Shown: in pieces, positions 7,185 through 16,235 of the stretch | Numbering within the stretch: the first letter of the stretch is position 1 | How the letters are laid out: every line of letters starts with the position of its first letter | From: Pseudomonas alkylphenolica | Lineage (GTDB): Bacteria > Pseudomonadota > Gammaproteobacteria > Pseudomonadales > Pseudomonadaceae | DNA length: 64,000 nt | NCBI RefSeq assembly: GCF_004025535.1 | Contig: NZ_QJRG01000047.1 | Coordinates: 1,110,946 to 1,174,945, forward strand | Reading direction: 5' to 3' | Position numbers and translations under genes: made by a program | The notes under the pieces: generated by a model | Told to the model about the DNA's origin: nothing | Databases searched by the model: none | The model's input: the letters and a program-made list of their open reading frames with translations, nothing else

Positions 7185-10100
7185 TCAGAACGGGAGTTCG
7201 AACAGGTCTTCAGCAGGTTGGGACAGGGCCAGTTCGCGGAACACGGGGTCGTTGACGAACAGGTCGATGCGCGGCCAGAAATCAGCTCTCGCTTGCTGCG
7301 GGTTGGTGAGGAAGCGCTCGTCATTAGGCAGTTCACGCAGCGCCCGACGGTACGCTAAGGGGAGCTGTTGCCATAGGTCGAGTTGTTCGGGGGTGGCCTC
7401 TTCGAGCAGCTCGTCATAGTCGGCGTCGTCAATCATCAGGTCGACGCCAAACCTGCGGTGGTAGTCCACTATTTGCTCGGTGACCCGAGTGCTGAGCCAG
7501 TCGCTTTCAAGGCGCATCGCTTGAGCGTTCACGGTGGGCAAGACGAGATCTGCTGGAAGGTGGGTGAACTGGTTGTCCGACAGGTCCAGCGCGATGGGCG
7601 CCCGAATGTCTGCCAGCCCTTGCGGCAGTTCGGTCAGGCTGCAGCCGCGCAAGAACAGGGCGCGTAGTTGTGGCACGGCAGGCAGGGAAAAATTGGGCGA
7701 GCGCAGCAGGGGATTGTTGGAAAGGTCCAGAATGCGCAGATCACGGAAGCGTTCCAGGGTCGCCTGGGCGTTGTCATCCCAGGTAATGCGGTTGCCGTCC
7801 ATATCCAGCCATTGCAATGTCTGTGGATCATCAAGCTGGGGCAAACGGTCGAAGCGGCAATCACTAAGGCGCAAGCTTTCCAGTTCTGCAAAGCGTGCAA
7901 AAAAGGCGTCGGGGCAGTCGCTCAACTCGCTGTTGCCATCGAGGACGATGCGTCTGACAGACGGCAGATCGTTTAGCTGGGCGAGCGTGCTCAGGTCTTC
8001 GTTCTCCAGGTCGAGGTTGGACAAGTCGAGGCCCCGTACCCGTTCGCCGTTTTCCAGTAACACCGAGGGTACTTCGCGCCAGGCGTTGATGACGCGCTGG
8101 ACGGCCCGCGCGCGGCGTGGCACACCGTAGGCCCACCCGTTGAGCTGTTCACGCTGGCTTTGAAGGGCCTGTTCACGCGCCCGGATTTCAGCCTCTGGAC
8201 TGGACATGCGCCTGCGCCAGTTGGCCAGGGTGTCCTCGATCTGTTCGTCATTCATGTACGGGTAAAGCCGTCGCAGGCGAGCGGCCAGCGACGTGCGAAA
8301 CGGCGAGGGGGGCGCAAGGGGTTCCAGCGGTGCGCCGCCGCGCAGGCCGGGTGTACTGGAAAAGGCGTGAGACTTCATACCCCAAAGCGTGCGAGGCCAG
8401 GCCTGTCGATTGCTTTCAGCTTCGGTCTGGAGCTGGCTGCGCAACGTCTCTACGCCCTCATCACCTGGCCAGTTGGGCAAGGCGTCAACGATCGCCGGCA
8501 AAGGATCAGCAGCCTGACGGCCCGCAACGGATAGATCAGCGCGAAAAACTGCGTAACCGTCGCCGGACTTCAGCACAATCTGGCGCGTTTGCGCCTGGGT
8601 GTCTCCCGCTGTTGCCAGCAGCGGGCCATCGGGGCGGGCGCCGCGCAGCTCCAGGCGCAGGCCGGCTGGCCAGTCCGGAAGGCGCTCAAGGCAGGCGAAC
8701 AGCAGGCGATCACTGTCGGCATTGGCGAATTGTGGCAGGTACAGCCCTTCCAATGCGCGCACCAGCGGCAGATCGGCATTCACCTGCTCGGCTTGCACGC
8801 GCAACCAGGTGGGCAGGGTGCCTTGGTCGCTCCACGCAGCCAGTTCTTCAGGTGCCAGACGCCCGAGTAATCGTCGGGCCAGTGGCGTGGTGAGCCGAGG
8901 GAAGTCGGCACATAAGCGCTGTTCGCCAGCATTGGGCGCAGTGCCGGCATACTCGTGCTCCAGTGTCGGGCCTCTCAGGTCGGGCAGGCGGCGCGCCAAT
9001 GCCAGGCGCTCCAGGGTATCGAGGAGCAACGGCGGTGTCGCCTCGCCGCTCAAGTACACCGCCTGCAACTGTGTCCGGGTAACGCCGCTGATGGTCATGG
9101 CCTGGTGCAGCGTGGTGTCGTCCAGATTGCTCTGCTGCGGGCTCAGGCGGCGTAGCAGTTGGCCGTCGTCCCAGCGCTGCGGCTCTTCGACTTGCAGTCG
9201 CCAGGCGCCGTCGCCGTTGTGCTCGAGTAGTGGTTGGTAGGCGTCTGGCTGATTTGGGTGGACGATGCGCCAGCGCTTGAGCGCAACGTCAAGCCGCTGT
9301 TCGTAAAGAGCGCCATCCAGGCGGATGAGAAAACGGCCGTGATGGATGAACTGGCCTTGGGTGTTGGGTTCAAGCGTGATAGGCAATGCCTGCGAACTGC
9401 GGTAAGGCGCCAGCTCGGGTCGCCATAAGCGCTGGCTGCCATCGGCCCGGGTGATGGGCTCCAGTTCCTCCATCAGCACGCTGCTGGCGAGTTTGCCGAT
9501 ACCCTTGCCGACGACATGCAAACCAGCGATCAGTGCCAGGTTAAGGCCCACATTCCTGGCATGTGCCAACGCCTCATGGCGATCGCCGATACTCCAGGCT
9601 TCGTAGCCCTCGTACACCTCGTCGAGCAGTTGATAGGCGGTGACGGCCAGCATCAATGCACCGATCTGCGGCACGAACAATCCGGCCACCATCAATGTGT
9701 TGAAGCCAGCACTTTCCCAGTGTGCAAGGCGTCGACGGCGCGCCTTTTCGTCGGCGTCGGCCGTGGGTACAGCCAGCAGGCGTGCCTCGGCTTTTAGCCG
9801 CGCCACCTGTTGGTCGTGGTGAAAGCTGAACAGCGGTGCGTCAATCGCCAGCAATTCCAGATGCAGGTCGGCACCCTTGCGCAGTGGCCAGTGCTGGTCG
9901 GTTGGGGTGACGCCTGTGGCATCGAGGTTTTGCTGCAGGCGGGAGAGAAAAGCAGGTCGCAGGTCGTGCGCCAGGTAGCTGCTCACGCGTTGACGCGAGG
10001 TCGGGTCGAGCAAGTCCTGGCACAACTGCTGGTGCAACTGGTTCAGGTCGGGAAACTGGCGCAGCGCCGCCGTATGTCCCGGCAGGTGCAGCAACAGGCC

Positions 10101-10979
10101 GGCAGTACCGGTGTCGATGATGACTGCCTCCTGCAGTGTAAGGCCGAACAGGCTCAGTTGCTGGCAAGGCAGAGTGCCCGGGCCTTCGGCAAGGACAAGC
10201 AGCGCATCCATCGCCGCGCCATCGAGGTGATGACGCAGGAAGGCGAGGTCTGCGTCCAGCTGCAGTTGCGCCCGATACATAGTCATGGCAAGTGGGGCTA
10301 CCTCCGTGCGGGCGTACAGGGTAGTCAGGTGTTGCTGATAACGTTGGCCAATGTCCAGGTCGCGGCAGGTCCGGGCGAATTCATCCGGAGTAAGGGGCAA
10401 GGCCTTTACGGCATAGGCCTCGGAATCCATGGCGTAGTCGACCAGGGTGTCGTTGTCACCCAGGGGCGCCTTGCCGATGACCTGGGTCTTGCTGACCTGG
10501 ATGTCGCCCGCCAGGGCGAGTGCACTGTCCGGGCTGAAGCTGATGTCGTCGGCAAAATTCTGCAGCGCAGCCTCCAGCAGGCTGTGTCGCTCATGCTGAC
10601 TGACGTAGGTTTGCCAGGTGTAGAGGTGGCGAATCCGGATCAGCTCGGTGGTGCGCACGGGGGCGTCCAGTTGATGGTCGCTGAGCAGGCGATCGGTCAG
10701 TAGCGGCTCGGCAAATTCAGCGATCTGCTTGAGGCCCTTGAGTGCCCGTGCCAGCGCCTGCTGAGCAGCATCAAGGCGAGCGCTGCTGGCCAGGACGGCT
10801 TCACGCAGGTCGGGAGCGGCATTGGCAAACCAGGGGGTGAGGTTATCGGCAAAACCCTGGGCGGGCGTCAGCGCTTGGCCCAGCGCGCGCCAGTTGTCCT
10901 CCGTTGCGTGGCAACTCCAGTACGGGAGCTGCTGCTTGATCAGTAGCAGGTGCGGATTGAGCGGTGGTGTCGTGTTCAT
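7185..10979 (-). CDS. Dermonecrotic-toxin-like (DUF6543) leucine-rich-repeat protein, no NEL domain seen
   Basis: A 1264-residue protein of the Pseudomonas DUF6543/LRR family of putative toxins. Residues 1 to about 700 form the large toxin-like region, including a hydrophobic stretch near 430-460 (LMVAGLFVPQIGALMLAVTA) that may insert in membranes. From about residue 980 there are at least five leucine-rich repeats (RGLDLSNLDLENEDL, LRLSDCRFDRLPQL, LRILDLSNNPLL, LRALFLRGCSLTELP, IALDLSDNQFTHLP). Many relatives continue after the repeats into an NEL-type E3 ubiquitin ligase with a catalytic CxD. This protein instead ends after about 100 acidic residues with DLFELPF and has no such motif. No signal peptide. 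AAGGAG precedes the start. Probably secreted or delivered to eukaryotic or bacterial targets, by inference only. Confidence 0.82.
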   Translation of the reverse strand: MNTTPPLNPHLLLIKQQLPYWSCHATEDNWRALGQALTPAQGFADNLTPWFANAAPDLREAVLASSARLDAAQQALARALKGLKQIAEFAEPLLTDRLLSDHQLDAPVRTTELIRIRHLYTWQTYVSQHERHSLLEAALQNFADDISFSPDSALALAGDIQVSKTQVIGKAPLGDNDTLVDYAMDSEAYAVKALPLTPDEFARTCRDLDIGQRYQQHLTTLYARTEVAPLAMTMYRAQLQLDADLAFLRHHLDGAAMDALLVLAEGPGTLPCQQLSLFGLTLQEAVIIDTGTAGLLLHLPGHTAALRQFPDLNQLHQQLCQDLLDPTSRQRVSSYLAHDLRPAFLSRLQQNLDATGVTPTDQHWPLRKGADLHLELLAIDAPLFSFHHDQQVARLKAEARLLAVPTADADEKARRRRLAHWESAGFNTLMVAGLFVPQIGALMLAVTAYQLLDEVYEGYEAWSIGDRHEALAHARNVGLNLALIAGLHVVGKGIGKLASSVLMEELEPITRADGSQRLWRPELAPYRSSQALPITLEPNTQGQFIHHGRFLIRLDGALYEQRLDVALKRWRIVHPNQPDAYQPLLEHNGDGAWRLQVEEPQRWDDGQLLRRLSPQQSNLDDTTLHQAMTISGVTRTQLQAVYLSGEATPPLLLDTLERLALARRLPDLRGPTLEHEYAGTAPNAGEQRLCADFPRLTTPLARRLLGRLAPEELAAWSDQGTLPTWLRVQAEQVNADLPLVRALEGLYLPQFANADSDRLLFACLERLPDWPAGLRLELRGARPDGPLLATAGDTQAQTRQIVLKSGDGYAVFRADLSVAGRQAADPLPAIVDALPNWPGDEGVETLRSQLQTEAESNRQAWPRTLWGMKSHAFSSTPGLRGGAPLEPLAPPSPFRTSLAARLRRLYPYMNDEQIEDTLANWRRRMSSPEAEIRAREQALQSQREQLNGWAYGVPRRARAVQRVINAWREVPSVLLENGERVRGLDLSNLDLENEDLSTLAQLNDLPSVRRIVLDGNSELSDCPDAFFARFAELESLRLSDCRFDRLPQLDDPQTLQWLDMDGNRITWDDNAQATLERFRDLRILDLSNNPLLRSPNFSLPAVPQLRALFLRGCSLTELPQGLADIRAPIALDLSDNQFTHLPADLVLPTVNAQAMRLESDWLSTRVTEQIVDYHRRFGVDLMIDDADYDELLEEATPEQLDLWQQLPLAYRRALRELPNDERFLTNPQQARADFWPRIDLFVNDPVFRELALSQPAEDLFELPF

Positions 10980-11053
10980 GCTGATGCTCCTTGGTCAAAG
11001 GACGGCATCAGGCCGCAGTGCCTGCCCGCGCAGGTGGTAAATCTATAAAGCCT

Positions 11054-11989
11054 TTACGCCACCGCATGCTGGGCGCGAAAGACCTGCGCTTCTTCTACCA
11101 GCCAGTCGTGCACGGCGCGGGCGCTCGGGTGGGCCAGGCCGCCGGGCGGATACAGCAACACGTAGCGTTTGTGGTTGGCGATCGGCAGGCCGAACGGCAC
11201 GATCAGGGTGCCACGCTCCAGTTCATCGTTCAGCAGCGTGCGTCGGGCGATGGCCACACCGATGCCGGCAATTGCCGCTTCGATGGTCAGGTGGTTGCGG
11301 TTGAAGGTGTGTCCGCGGCGCACATCGAGCCCAGCGGCACCGATGCCGTCGAGGTAGAACTCCCATTCGGCATATTCGGAGCTACCGCGCCAGGCGGTGA
11401 TGTCGTGCAACAGCGGGTAGTGGGCAAGGTCGGCCGGGCCGTGCAATGGCGGGCGGCCACGTAACAAGGTTGGCGAACACACCGGGAAAATCAGCTCGTC
11501 GAGCAATGGCGTCGAATGCATGCCCGGGTAGCTGCCGTCGTTGAGGTCGATGGCCAGGTCGAAATCGCCTTCATGCAGTGCCTGGCTACTGTCTTCGGCC
11601 ACCAGGCGCAGCTGGATGTCCGGGTAGCGCTGTTGCAGGCGCGGCAGGCGCGGAGTCAGCCACTTGGCCAGGAACGAAGGAATCGAGCGCAAGCGCAGCG
11701 TGCCGCGAATCTCGCCGGCGTCCAGGCGGCGCAGTTCGGCATCGATGCTGCCGTAGGCTTCGCTGACTGTCTGTGCCAGACGCTGGCCCTCGGCGGTCAG
11801 CTCGACACCCCGCGCGCGGCGCAGGAACAAGCGAAACCCCAGGCGCTCTTCCAGTTGTCGGATTTGTTGGCTGACTGCCCCGGGGGTGATGTGCAGTTCT
11901 TCGGCGCAACGGGTGAACGACAAATGCCGCGCCGCGCAGGAAAACACGTGCAGCCAGACATAGGTCTGGCCATTCATTTGTCGTCTCAT
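11054..11989 (-). CDS. LysR-type regulator, DsdC/GcvA-like
   Basis: A 311-residue LysR-type transcription regulator. The N-terminal winged helix-turn-helix is FSCAARHLSFTRCAEELHITPGAV followed by SQQIRQLEERLG; the remainder is a periplasmic-binding-protein-like effector domain. It is divergent from the L-serine dehydratase/transporter genes, and its sequence style (AARHLSF.. and the SIPSFLAKWL..P segment) is close to DsdC, the D-serine-responsive activator. Most likely it controls the neighbouring serine genes from the shared 146-bp interval. The start may instead be the internal Met at 11977; neither has a strong ribosome site. Confidence 0.87.
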   Translation of the reverse strand: MRRQMNGQTYVWLHVFSCAARHLSFTRCAEELHITPGAVSQQIRQLEERLGFRLFLRRARGVELTAEGQRLAQTVSEAYGSIDAELRRLDAGEIRGTLRLRSIPSFLAKWLTPRLPRLQQRYPDIQLRLVAEDSSQALHEGDFDLAIDLNDGSYPGMHSTPLLDELIFPVCSPTLLRGRPPLHGPADLAHYPLLHDITAWRGSSEYAEWEFYLDGIGAAGLDVRRGHTFNRNHLTIEAAIAGIGVAIARRTLLNDELERGTLIVPFGLPIANHKRYVLLYPPGGLAHPSARAVHDWLVEEAQVFRAQHAVA

Positions 11990-12135
11990 CGTTTAGTTCT
12001 GCTAAAGGCTTGCTTAGAAAGATTCGTTGGTCAACGTCCCAGTGACCGGGCAGTATCGCGCAACTTCGCGACACCCATCAATTTTTTCACAACGCCGCAG
12101 CGCGACAACCGTTGCCTGAGCGTGCAGGCATTAGC

Positions 12136-13512
12136 ATGGCTATCAGTGTTTTCGACCTTTTCAAAATTGGTATCGGGCCGTCAAGCTCCCATACCGTAGG
12201 CCCGATGCGGGCGGCTGCGACCTTTGCCCAGGCCCTGCGTGAGGGCGGACTCTTGGCGCAGGTCAGCCGGGTAGAGGTTCGCCTGTATGGCTCGCTGTCG
12301 GCCACCGGGGTCGGTCATGCCACCGATCGCGCCTGCCTGTTGGGGTTGATGGGCGAGTGGCCCGACCAGGTTGACCCGCAGCGCATTGAACCGCTCATCA
12401 GTCAGCTACAGGAGAGCCGGGTGTTGTCGCTGGACGGACGTCATGCCATCGATTTCGACTGCAGCCGTGACCTGTTGCTGCTCGACGAGAACCTGCCGTA
12501 TCACCCCAATGCCATGACCCTGGAGGCGTTCGCCGGGAGCACTTCGCTGCTGCATCAAACCTACTACTCGGTGGGGGGAGGCTTCATTGTCGAAGCGGCG
12601 CAACTTGACGCCGCGGACGACAGCGCCGAGCAGGTCAAGCTGCCCTATGACTTCGACAGTGGCGCCGAGTTGCTGGCGTTGTGCAAACAGCACGACTTGC
12701 GTGTCAGCCAATTGATGATGGCCAACGAATGCGCCTGGCGCCCCGAGGCCGAAGTGCGCAGCGGTCTGCTCAAACTCTGGGATGCGATGCGTGAGTGCGT
12801 CGACAACGGGTTGCGCAACGAGGGCATTTTGCCGGGTGGCCTCAAGGTCAAGCGCCGCGCAGCCAAATTGCACCGCAGCCTGCAGGTGCTGAGCAAACCC
12901 AACGTGATCGGTTCGACCCTGAGCGCCATGGAGTGGGTCAACCTGTTTGCCCTGGCGGTCAACGAAGAGAACGCCGCCGGTGGCCGCATGGTCACCGCGC
13001 CCACCAACGGAGCGGCGGGCATCATCCCGGCGGTGCTGCACTACTACATGAAGTTCAACCCGGACGCCTGCGACAGCGACGTGGTCGATTTTCTGCTCAG
13101 CGCTGCCGCCGTTGGCATCCTGTGCAAGAAGAACGCGTCGATCTCCGGTGCCGAAGTGGGTTGCCAGGGTGAAGTCGGCTCGGCCTGCTCGATGGCTGCC
13201 GCCGGCTTGGCCGACGTGCTGGGGGCAACGCCCATGCAACTGGAGAACGCAGCCGAAATTGCCCTCGAACACAACCTCGGCCTGACCTGCGACCCGGTCG
13301 GCGGCCTGGTGCAGGTGCCGTGCATCGAGCGCAATGCCATTGCCGCAGTCAAGGCCATCAATGCCGTGCAAATGGCCCTGCGCGGTGACGGCGAGCACTT
13401 CATCTCGCTGGACCGGGTGATCCGCACCATGCGCGACACCGGTGCCGACATGCATGCCAACTACAAGGAGACTTCGCGCGGCGGCCTGGCGGTCGCCTTC
13501 GTCGAGTGCTGA
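12136..13512 (+). CDS. sdaA: L-serine ammonia-lyase (L-serine dehydratase, iron-sulfur type)
   Basis: A 458-residue single-chain L-serine dehydratase that converts L-serine to pyruvate and ammonia. The N-terminus MAISVFDLFKIGIGPSSSHT and the later SAAAVGILCKKNASISGAEVG, GCQGEVGSACSMAAAGL and LTCDPVGGLVQVPC segments are characteristic, and they contain the cysteines that hold the oxygen-sensitive 4Fe-4S cluster. The first ATG (12136) gives the standard family N-terminus; a TTG 24 bases upstream is unlikely. It is followed 131 bases later by a serine-type transporter, which suggests uptake and breakdown of serine as carbon source under the divergent LysR regulator. Confidence 0.95.
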   Translation: MAISVFDLFKIGIGPSSSHTVGPMRAAATFAQALREGGLLAQVSRVEVRLYGSLSATGVGHATDRACLLGLMGEWPDQVDPQRIEPLISQLQESRVLSLDGRHAIDFDCSRDLLLLDENLPYHPNAMTLEAFAGSTSLLHQTYYSVGGGFIVEAAQLDAADDSAEQVKLPYDFDSGAELLALCKQHDLRVSQLMMANECAWRPEAEVRSGLLKLWDAMRECVDNGLRNEGILPGGLKVKRRAAKLHRSLQVLSKPNVIGSTLSAMEWVNLFALAVNEENAAGGRMVTAPTNGAAGIIPAVLHYYMKFNPDACDSDVVDFLLSAAAVGILCKKNASISGAEVGCQGEVGSACSMAAAGLADVLGATPMQLENAAEIALEHNLGLTCDPVGGLVQVPCIERNAIAAVKAINAVQMALRGDGEHFISLDRVIRTMRDTGADMHANYKETSRGGLAVAFVEC

Positions 13513-13557
13513 ATCTGTAAAGGCCGCGCCGTTCCTGTCGAATGGTGCGCCCCCATC

Positions 13558-13571
13558 GCGGATAAATCCGC
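13558..13571. repeat. REP half-palindrome
   Basis: GCGGAT-AA-ATCCGC followed by TCCTACAG, the usual half of a Pseudomonas REP element. It lies between serine dehydratase and the serine transporter and may uncouple their expression. Confidence 0.6.
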
Positions 13572-13643
13572 TCCTACAGCTGTACCCCTTTGCAACAACG
13601 CAGTTCGTTCATAAGCAACAAAAACAACTACAAGGCAATATCG

Positions 13644-14942
13644 ATGACTGATGTAAACACCACCACGAACCTCGGTGTGGGTGCTGCTGCGCCTGCACAA
13701 AGCACGACCTGGAACCGCCACGACACCACTTGGGTGTTGGGCCTGTACGGTACCGCCATCGGCGCCGGCACCCTGTTCCTGCCGATCAACGCCGGGGTAG
13801 GGGGCTTCTGGCCGCTGCTGGTCCTGGCGTTGCTGGCGTTCCCCATGACCTACTACGCGCACCGCGGCCTGACCCGCTTTGTGCTGTCCGGCAAGCGCGG
13901 CGCCAGCGAAGACATTACCGAAGTGGTTGAAGAACACTTCGGTGTCGGCGCGGGCAAGCTGATCACCTTGCTGTACTTCCTGGCCATCTTCCCGATCCTG
14001 CTGGTGTACAGCGTCGCGCTGACCAACACCCTGGGCAACTTCATGGAGCACCAGCTGCACATGACCCCGCCACCGCGGGCGCTGCTGTCGTTGCTGCTGA
14101 TCTGCGGCCTGATGGTGGTGGTGCGCAGTGGTCAGGGCATCATCGTCAAGGTCATGAGCTTGCTGGTTTACCCGTTTGTCGCCGCCTTGCTGCTGTTGGC
14201 CCTGAGCCTGATTCCCAACTGGAACGGCGCCTTCTTCGCCCAGGCTGCCGACGGCATGCCGATGGATGCGTTCATCAAGACCCTGTGGCTGGCCATCCCG
14301 GTGATGGTGTTTTCGTTCAACCATTCGCCGATCATCTCGGCCTTTGCCGTGGACCAGAAGCATCGCTACGGCGAGCAGGCCGACCACAAGAGCGGCCGTA
14401 TTCTGGCCTTCGCCCATGTGATGATGGTGCTGACGGTGATGTTCTTCTGTTTCAGCTGTGTGCTGGCCCTGAGCCCGGCCGACCTGGCAGCTGCCAAGCA
14501 GCAGAACATTTCCATCCTGTCGTACCTGGCCAACCACTTCCAGACTCCGGTGATTGCCTTTGTCGCACCGCTGATTGCGCTGGTGGCAATCACCAAATCG
14601 TTCCTCGGCCACTACATCGGCGCCAGTGAAGGCTTTCAGGGCATGATCGTGAAAAGCTTGCGCAGCCGTGGCAAGCAGCTGTCGGCCAAGCGCCTGGAGC
14701 AGATGACCGCGCTGTTCATGGTGCTGGCCTGCTGGGCGGTGGCAACCCTGAACCCGAGCATCCTCGGCATGATCGAGAACCTCGGTGGGCCGATCATCGC
14801 CTGCCTGCTGTTCCTGATGCCGATGTATGCGATCAACAAAGTGCCGTCGCTGCGCAAGTACTCGGGTCGCGCGTCCAATGTGTTCGTGGTGCTGATCGGC
14901 CTGATCACCCTGTCGGCGATTCTGTACGGCCTGTTTGCCTGA
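13644..14942 (+). CDS. HAAAP-family serine transporter (SdaC/SdaB-type permease)
   Basis: A 432-residue inner-membrane transporter of the hydroxy/aromatic amino acid permease family. It has about 11 hydrophobic helices and the typical first-helix signature LGLYGTAIGAGTLFLPINAG. E. coli SdaC and TdcC, which import serine and threonine with protons or sodium, belong here. Placement directly after L-serine dehydratase makes serine the likely substrate. The start at 13644 (MTDVNTTTNLG) has AAGG upstream; earlier in-frame codons lack a ribosome site. Confidence 0.9.
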   Translation: MTDVNTTTNLGVGAAAPAQSTTWNRHDTTWVLGLYGTAIGAGTLFLPINAGVGGFWPLLVLALLAFPMTYYAHRGLTRFVLSGKRGASEDITEVVEEHFGVGAGKLITLLYFLAIFPILLVYSVALTNTLGNFMEHQLHMTPPPRALLSLLLICGLMVVVRSGQGIIVKVMSLLVYPFVAALLLLALSLIPNWNGAFFAQAADGMPMDAFIKTLWLAIPVMVFSFNHSPIISAFAVDQKHRYGEQADHKSGRILAFAHVMMVLTVMFFCFSCVLALSPADLAAAKQQNISILSYLANHFQTPVIAFVAPLIALVAITKSFLGHYIGASEGFQGMIVKSLRSRGKQLSAKRLEQMTALFMVLACWAVATLNPSILGMIENLGGPIIACLLFLMPMYAINKVPSLRKYSGRASNVFVVLIGLITLSAILYGLFA

Positions 14943-14963
14943 CCGGCTTTCCTTGGGCCGGGA

Positions 14964-14993
14964 CTGGCGCTAGTGTTAGCACACTCGCGCCAG
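14964..14993. terminator. Strong hairpin after the serine transporter
   Basis: CTGGCGC (14964-14970) pairs with GCGCCAG (14987-14993), and inside it AGTGT pairs with ACACT around a TAGC loop. No T run follows, so it may be a Rho-assisted end or an mRNA-protecting hairpin ahead of the OsmC gene. Confidence 0.5.
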
Positions 14994-15032
14994 GCCCCGT
15001 TGGCCTGGCCATCGCCAAGGAAGCCACCACCG

Positions 15033-15440
15033 ATGTCCGATTCGACTGTCCACGCCGAGCTGGGTGAGATCCCTTACACCGTCAACCTGTCTGCTGGCGT
15101 CAACCAGTGGCTGGCCGATGAAAGCGAAACGCTCGGTGGCCATGATCGCGGCCCCGATCCGCACCAGCTGTTGCTGTCGGCCCTGGGCGCCTGTACGGCG
15201 ATCACCCTGTCGATGTACGCCAAGCGCAAGGAATGGCCGTTGCAGCACGTGCATGTGCTGCTCGACATCGTCAAGGAAGAGAAAACCCAGCCGCAGCGCA
15301 CCGAGATCAAGCGCGTCATCGAATTGCACGGCGAACTGGATGACGCCCAGCGCGAACGCTTGCTGGGCGTGGCCAACGCCTGTCCGGTACACAAACTGCT
15401 CAGCGGCACCATCGTCATTGACAGCCAGCTGAGCGAGTAG
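15033..15440 (+). CDS. OsmC family peroxiredoxin-like protein
   Basis: A 135-residue OsmC/Ohr-superfamily protein. The two family cysteines are visible in LSALGACTAITLSMYAKRK and GVANACPVHKLLSGT; the pair reduces organic hydroperoxides in characterised members. The closest type seems to be the short YhfA-like OsmC proteins. The start MSDSTVHAEL is chosen because AAGGA lies upstream and it matches the usual N-terminus. It probably has its own promoter, separated from the transporter gene by a hairpin. Confidence 0.88.
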   Translation: MSDSTVHAELGEIPYTVNLSAGVNQWLADESETLGGHDRGPDPHQLLLSALGACTAITLSMYAKRKEWPLQHVHVLLDIVKEEKTQPQRTEIKRVIELHGELDDAQRERLLGVANACPVHKLLSGTIVIDSQLSE

Positions 15441-15459
15441 CGCACCTGCCTGCGGGGCG

Positions 15460-16206
15460 TCAGTCCTTGACCAGCGCCCGCAATGCCGCTTTCGCCTCGG
15501 GAGTATGCAGGCGTTCGATGAACAGCAGGCCTTCACGTTCAACGCAGGCCTCAAGTTCTGCACGATGAGTGTCCTTCAGCAAGCGCTTACTCACCCGCAG
15601 CGCTGCCTGCGGCAAGCGTTGCAGGCGCTGCGCCAGTTGCCGGGCAGCGTCCAGGCACTGCTCGCCGTCTTCATGCAGTTCGTTGGCCAGCCCCCACTGC
15701 ACGGCCTGTTCACCGTTGAGCAACTCATTGCACAACAGCAAGCGGGCAGCACGTGCATGCCCGAGCATGCGCGGCAGCAACAGGCTGGAGCCAAACTCCG
15801 GGCACAGGCCCAACGGCACGAACGGCATGCGCAACTTGGCCGAGCGGCTGACCAGTACCTGGTCGCAATGCAGCAGCAAGGTGGTGCCGATGCCGATGGC
15901 TGCGCCGCTGACAGCCGCAATCAATGGCTTGTCCAGCGCCATGACGATGCGCATGAGGCGAAACACCGGGCTGTCCATGTCGCTGGGCGGGTTGTCGAGA
16001 AAGTCCTTGAGGTCGTTGCCGGCGCTGAAGCACTGCGCGCCACCAGTGAGGATGATGACGTCCACCTGCGGGTCTTCACTGGCGCTCAGCAACTGGTCGC
16101 CCAGCTGGCTGTACATGGCGTTGTTCATGGCGTTGAGCTTGTCGGGCCGGTTGAAGGTCAAGGTCAACAAGCCGTTGTTCAGGTCGCGGGTGATCAGGTC
16201 GTTCAT
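15460..16206 (-). CDS. Enoyl-CoA hydratase/isomerase family protein (crotonase fold)
   Basis: A 248-residue crotonase-fold protein. The oxyanion-hole segments are visible (CFSAGNDLKDFL and VSGAAIGIGTTLLLHCDQVL). The Glu that catalyses hydration in classical enoyl-CoA hydratases is not obvious at the second site (LGLCPEFGSSLLLPRML has Glu at PEFG, typical of isomerase-like members), so it may be an isomerase or hydrolase. It lies 29 bases after the XRE-cupin regulator on the same strand and may form an operon with it and the FMN oxidoreductase. Confidence 0.88.
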   Translation of the reverse strand: MNDLITRDLNNGLLTLTFNRPDKLNAMNNAMYSQLGDQLLSASEDPQVDVIILTGGAQCFSAGNDLKDFLDNPPSDMDSPVFRLMRIVMALDKPLIAAVSGAAIGIGTTLLLHCDQVLVSRSAKLRMPFVPLGLCPEFGSSLLLPRMLGHARAARLLLCNELLNGEQAVQWGLANELHEDGEQCLDAARQLAQRLQRLPQAALRVSKRLLKDTHRAELEACVEREGLLFIERLHTPEAKAALRALVKD

Positions 16207-16235
16207 GGCAAGCCTTTATTGTTGTTGTCTGGGGG

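Noticed and set aside
12112..12135. Earlier TTG start of serine dehydratase
   Set aside because: The conserved family N-terminus MAISVFDLFK begins at ATG 12136.
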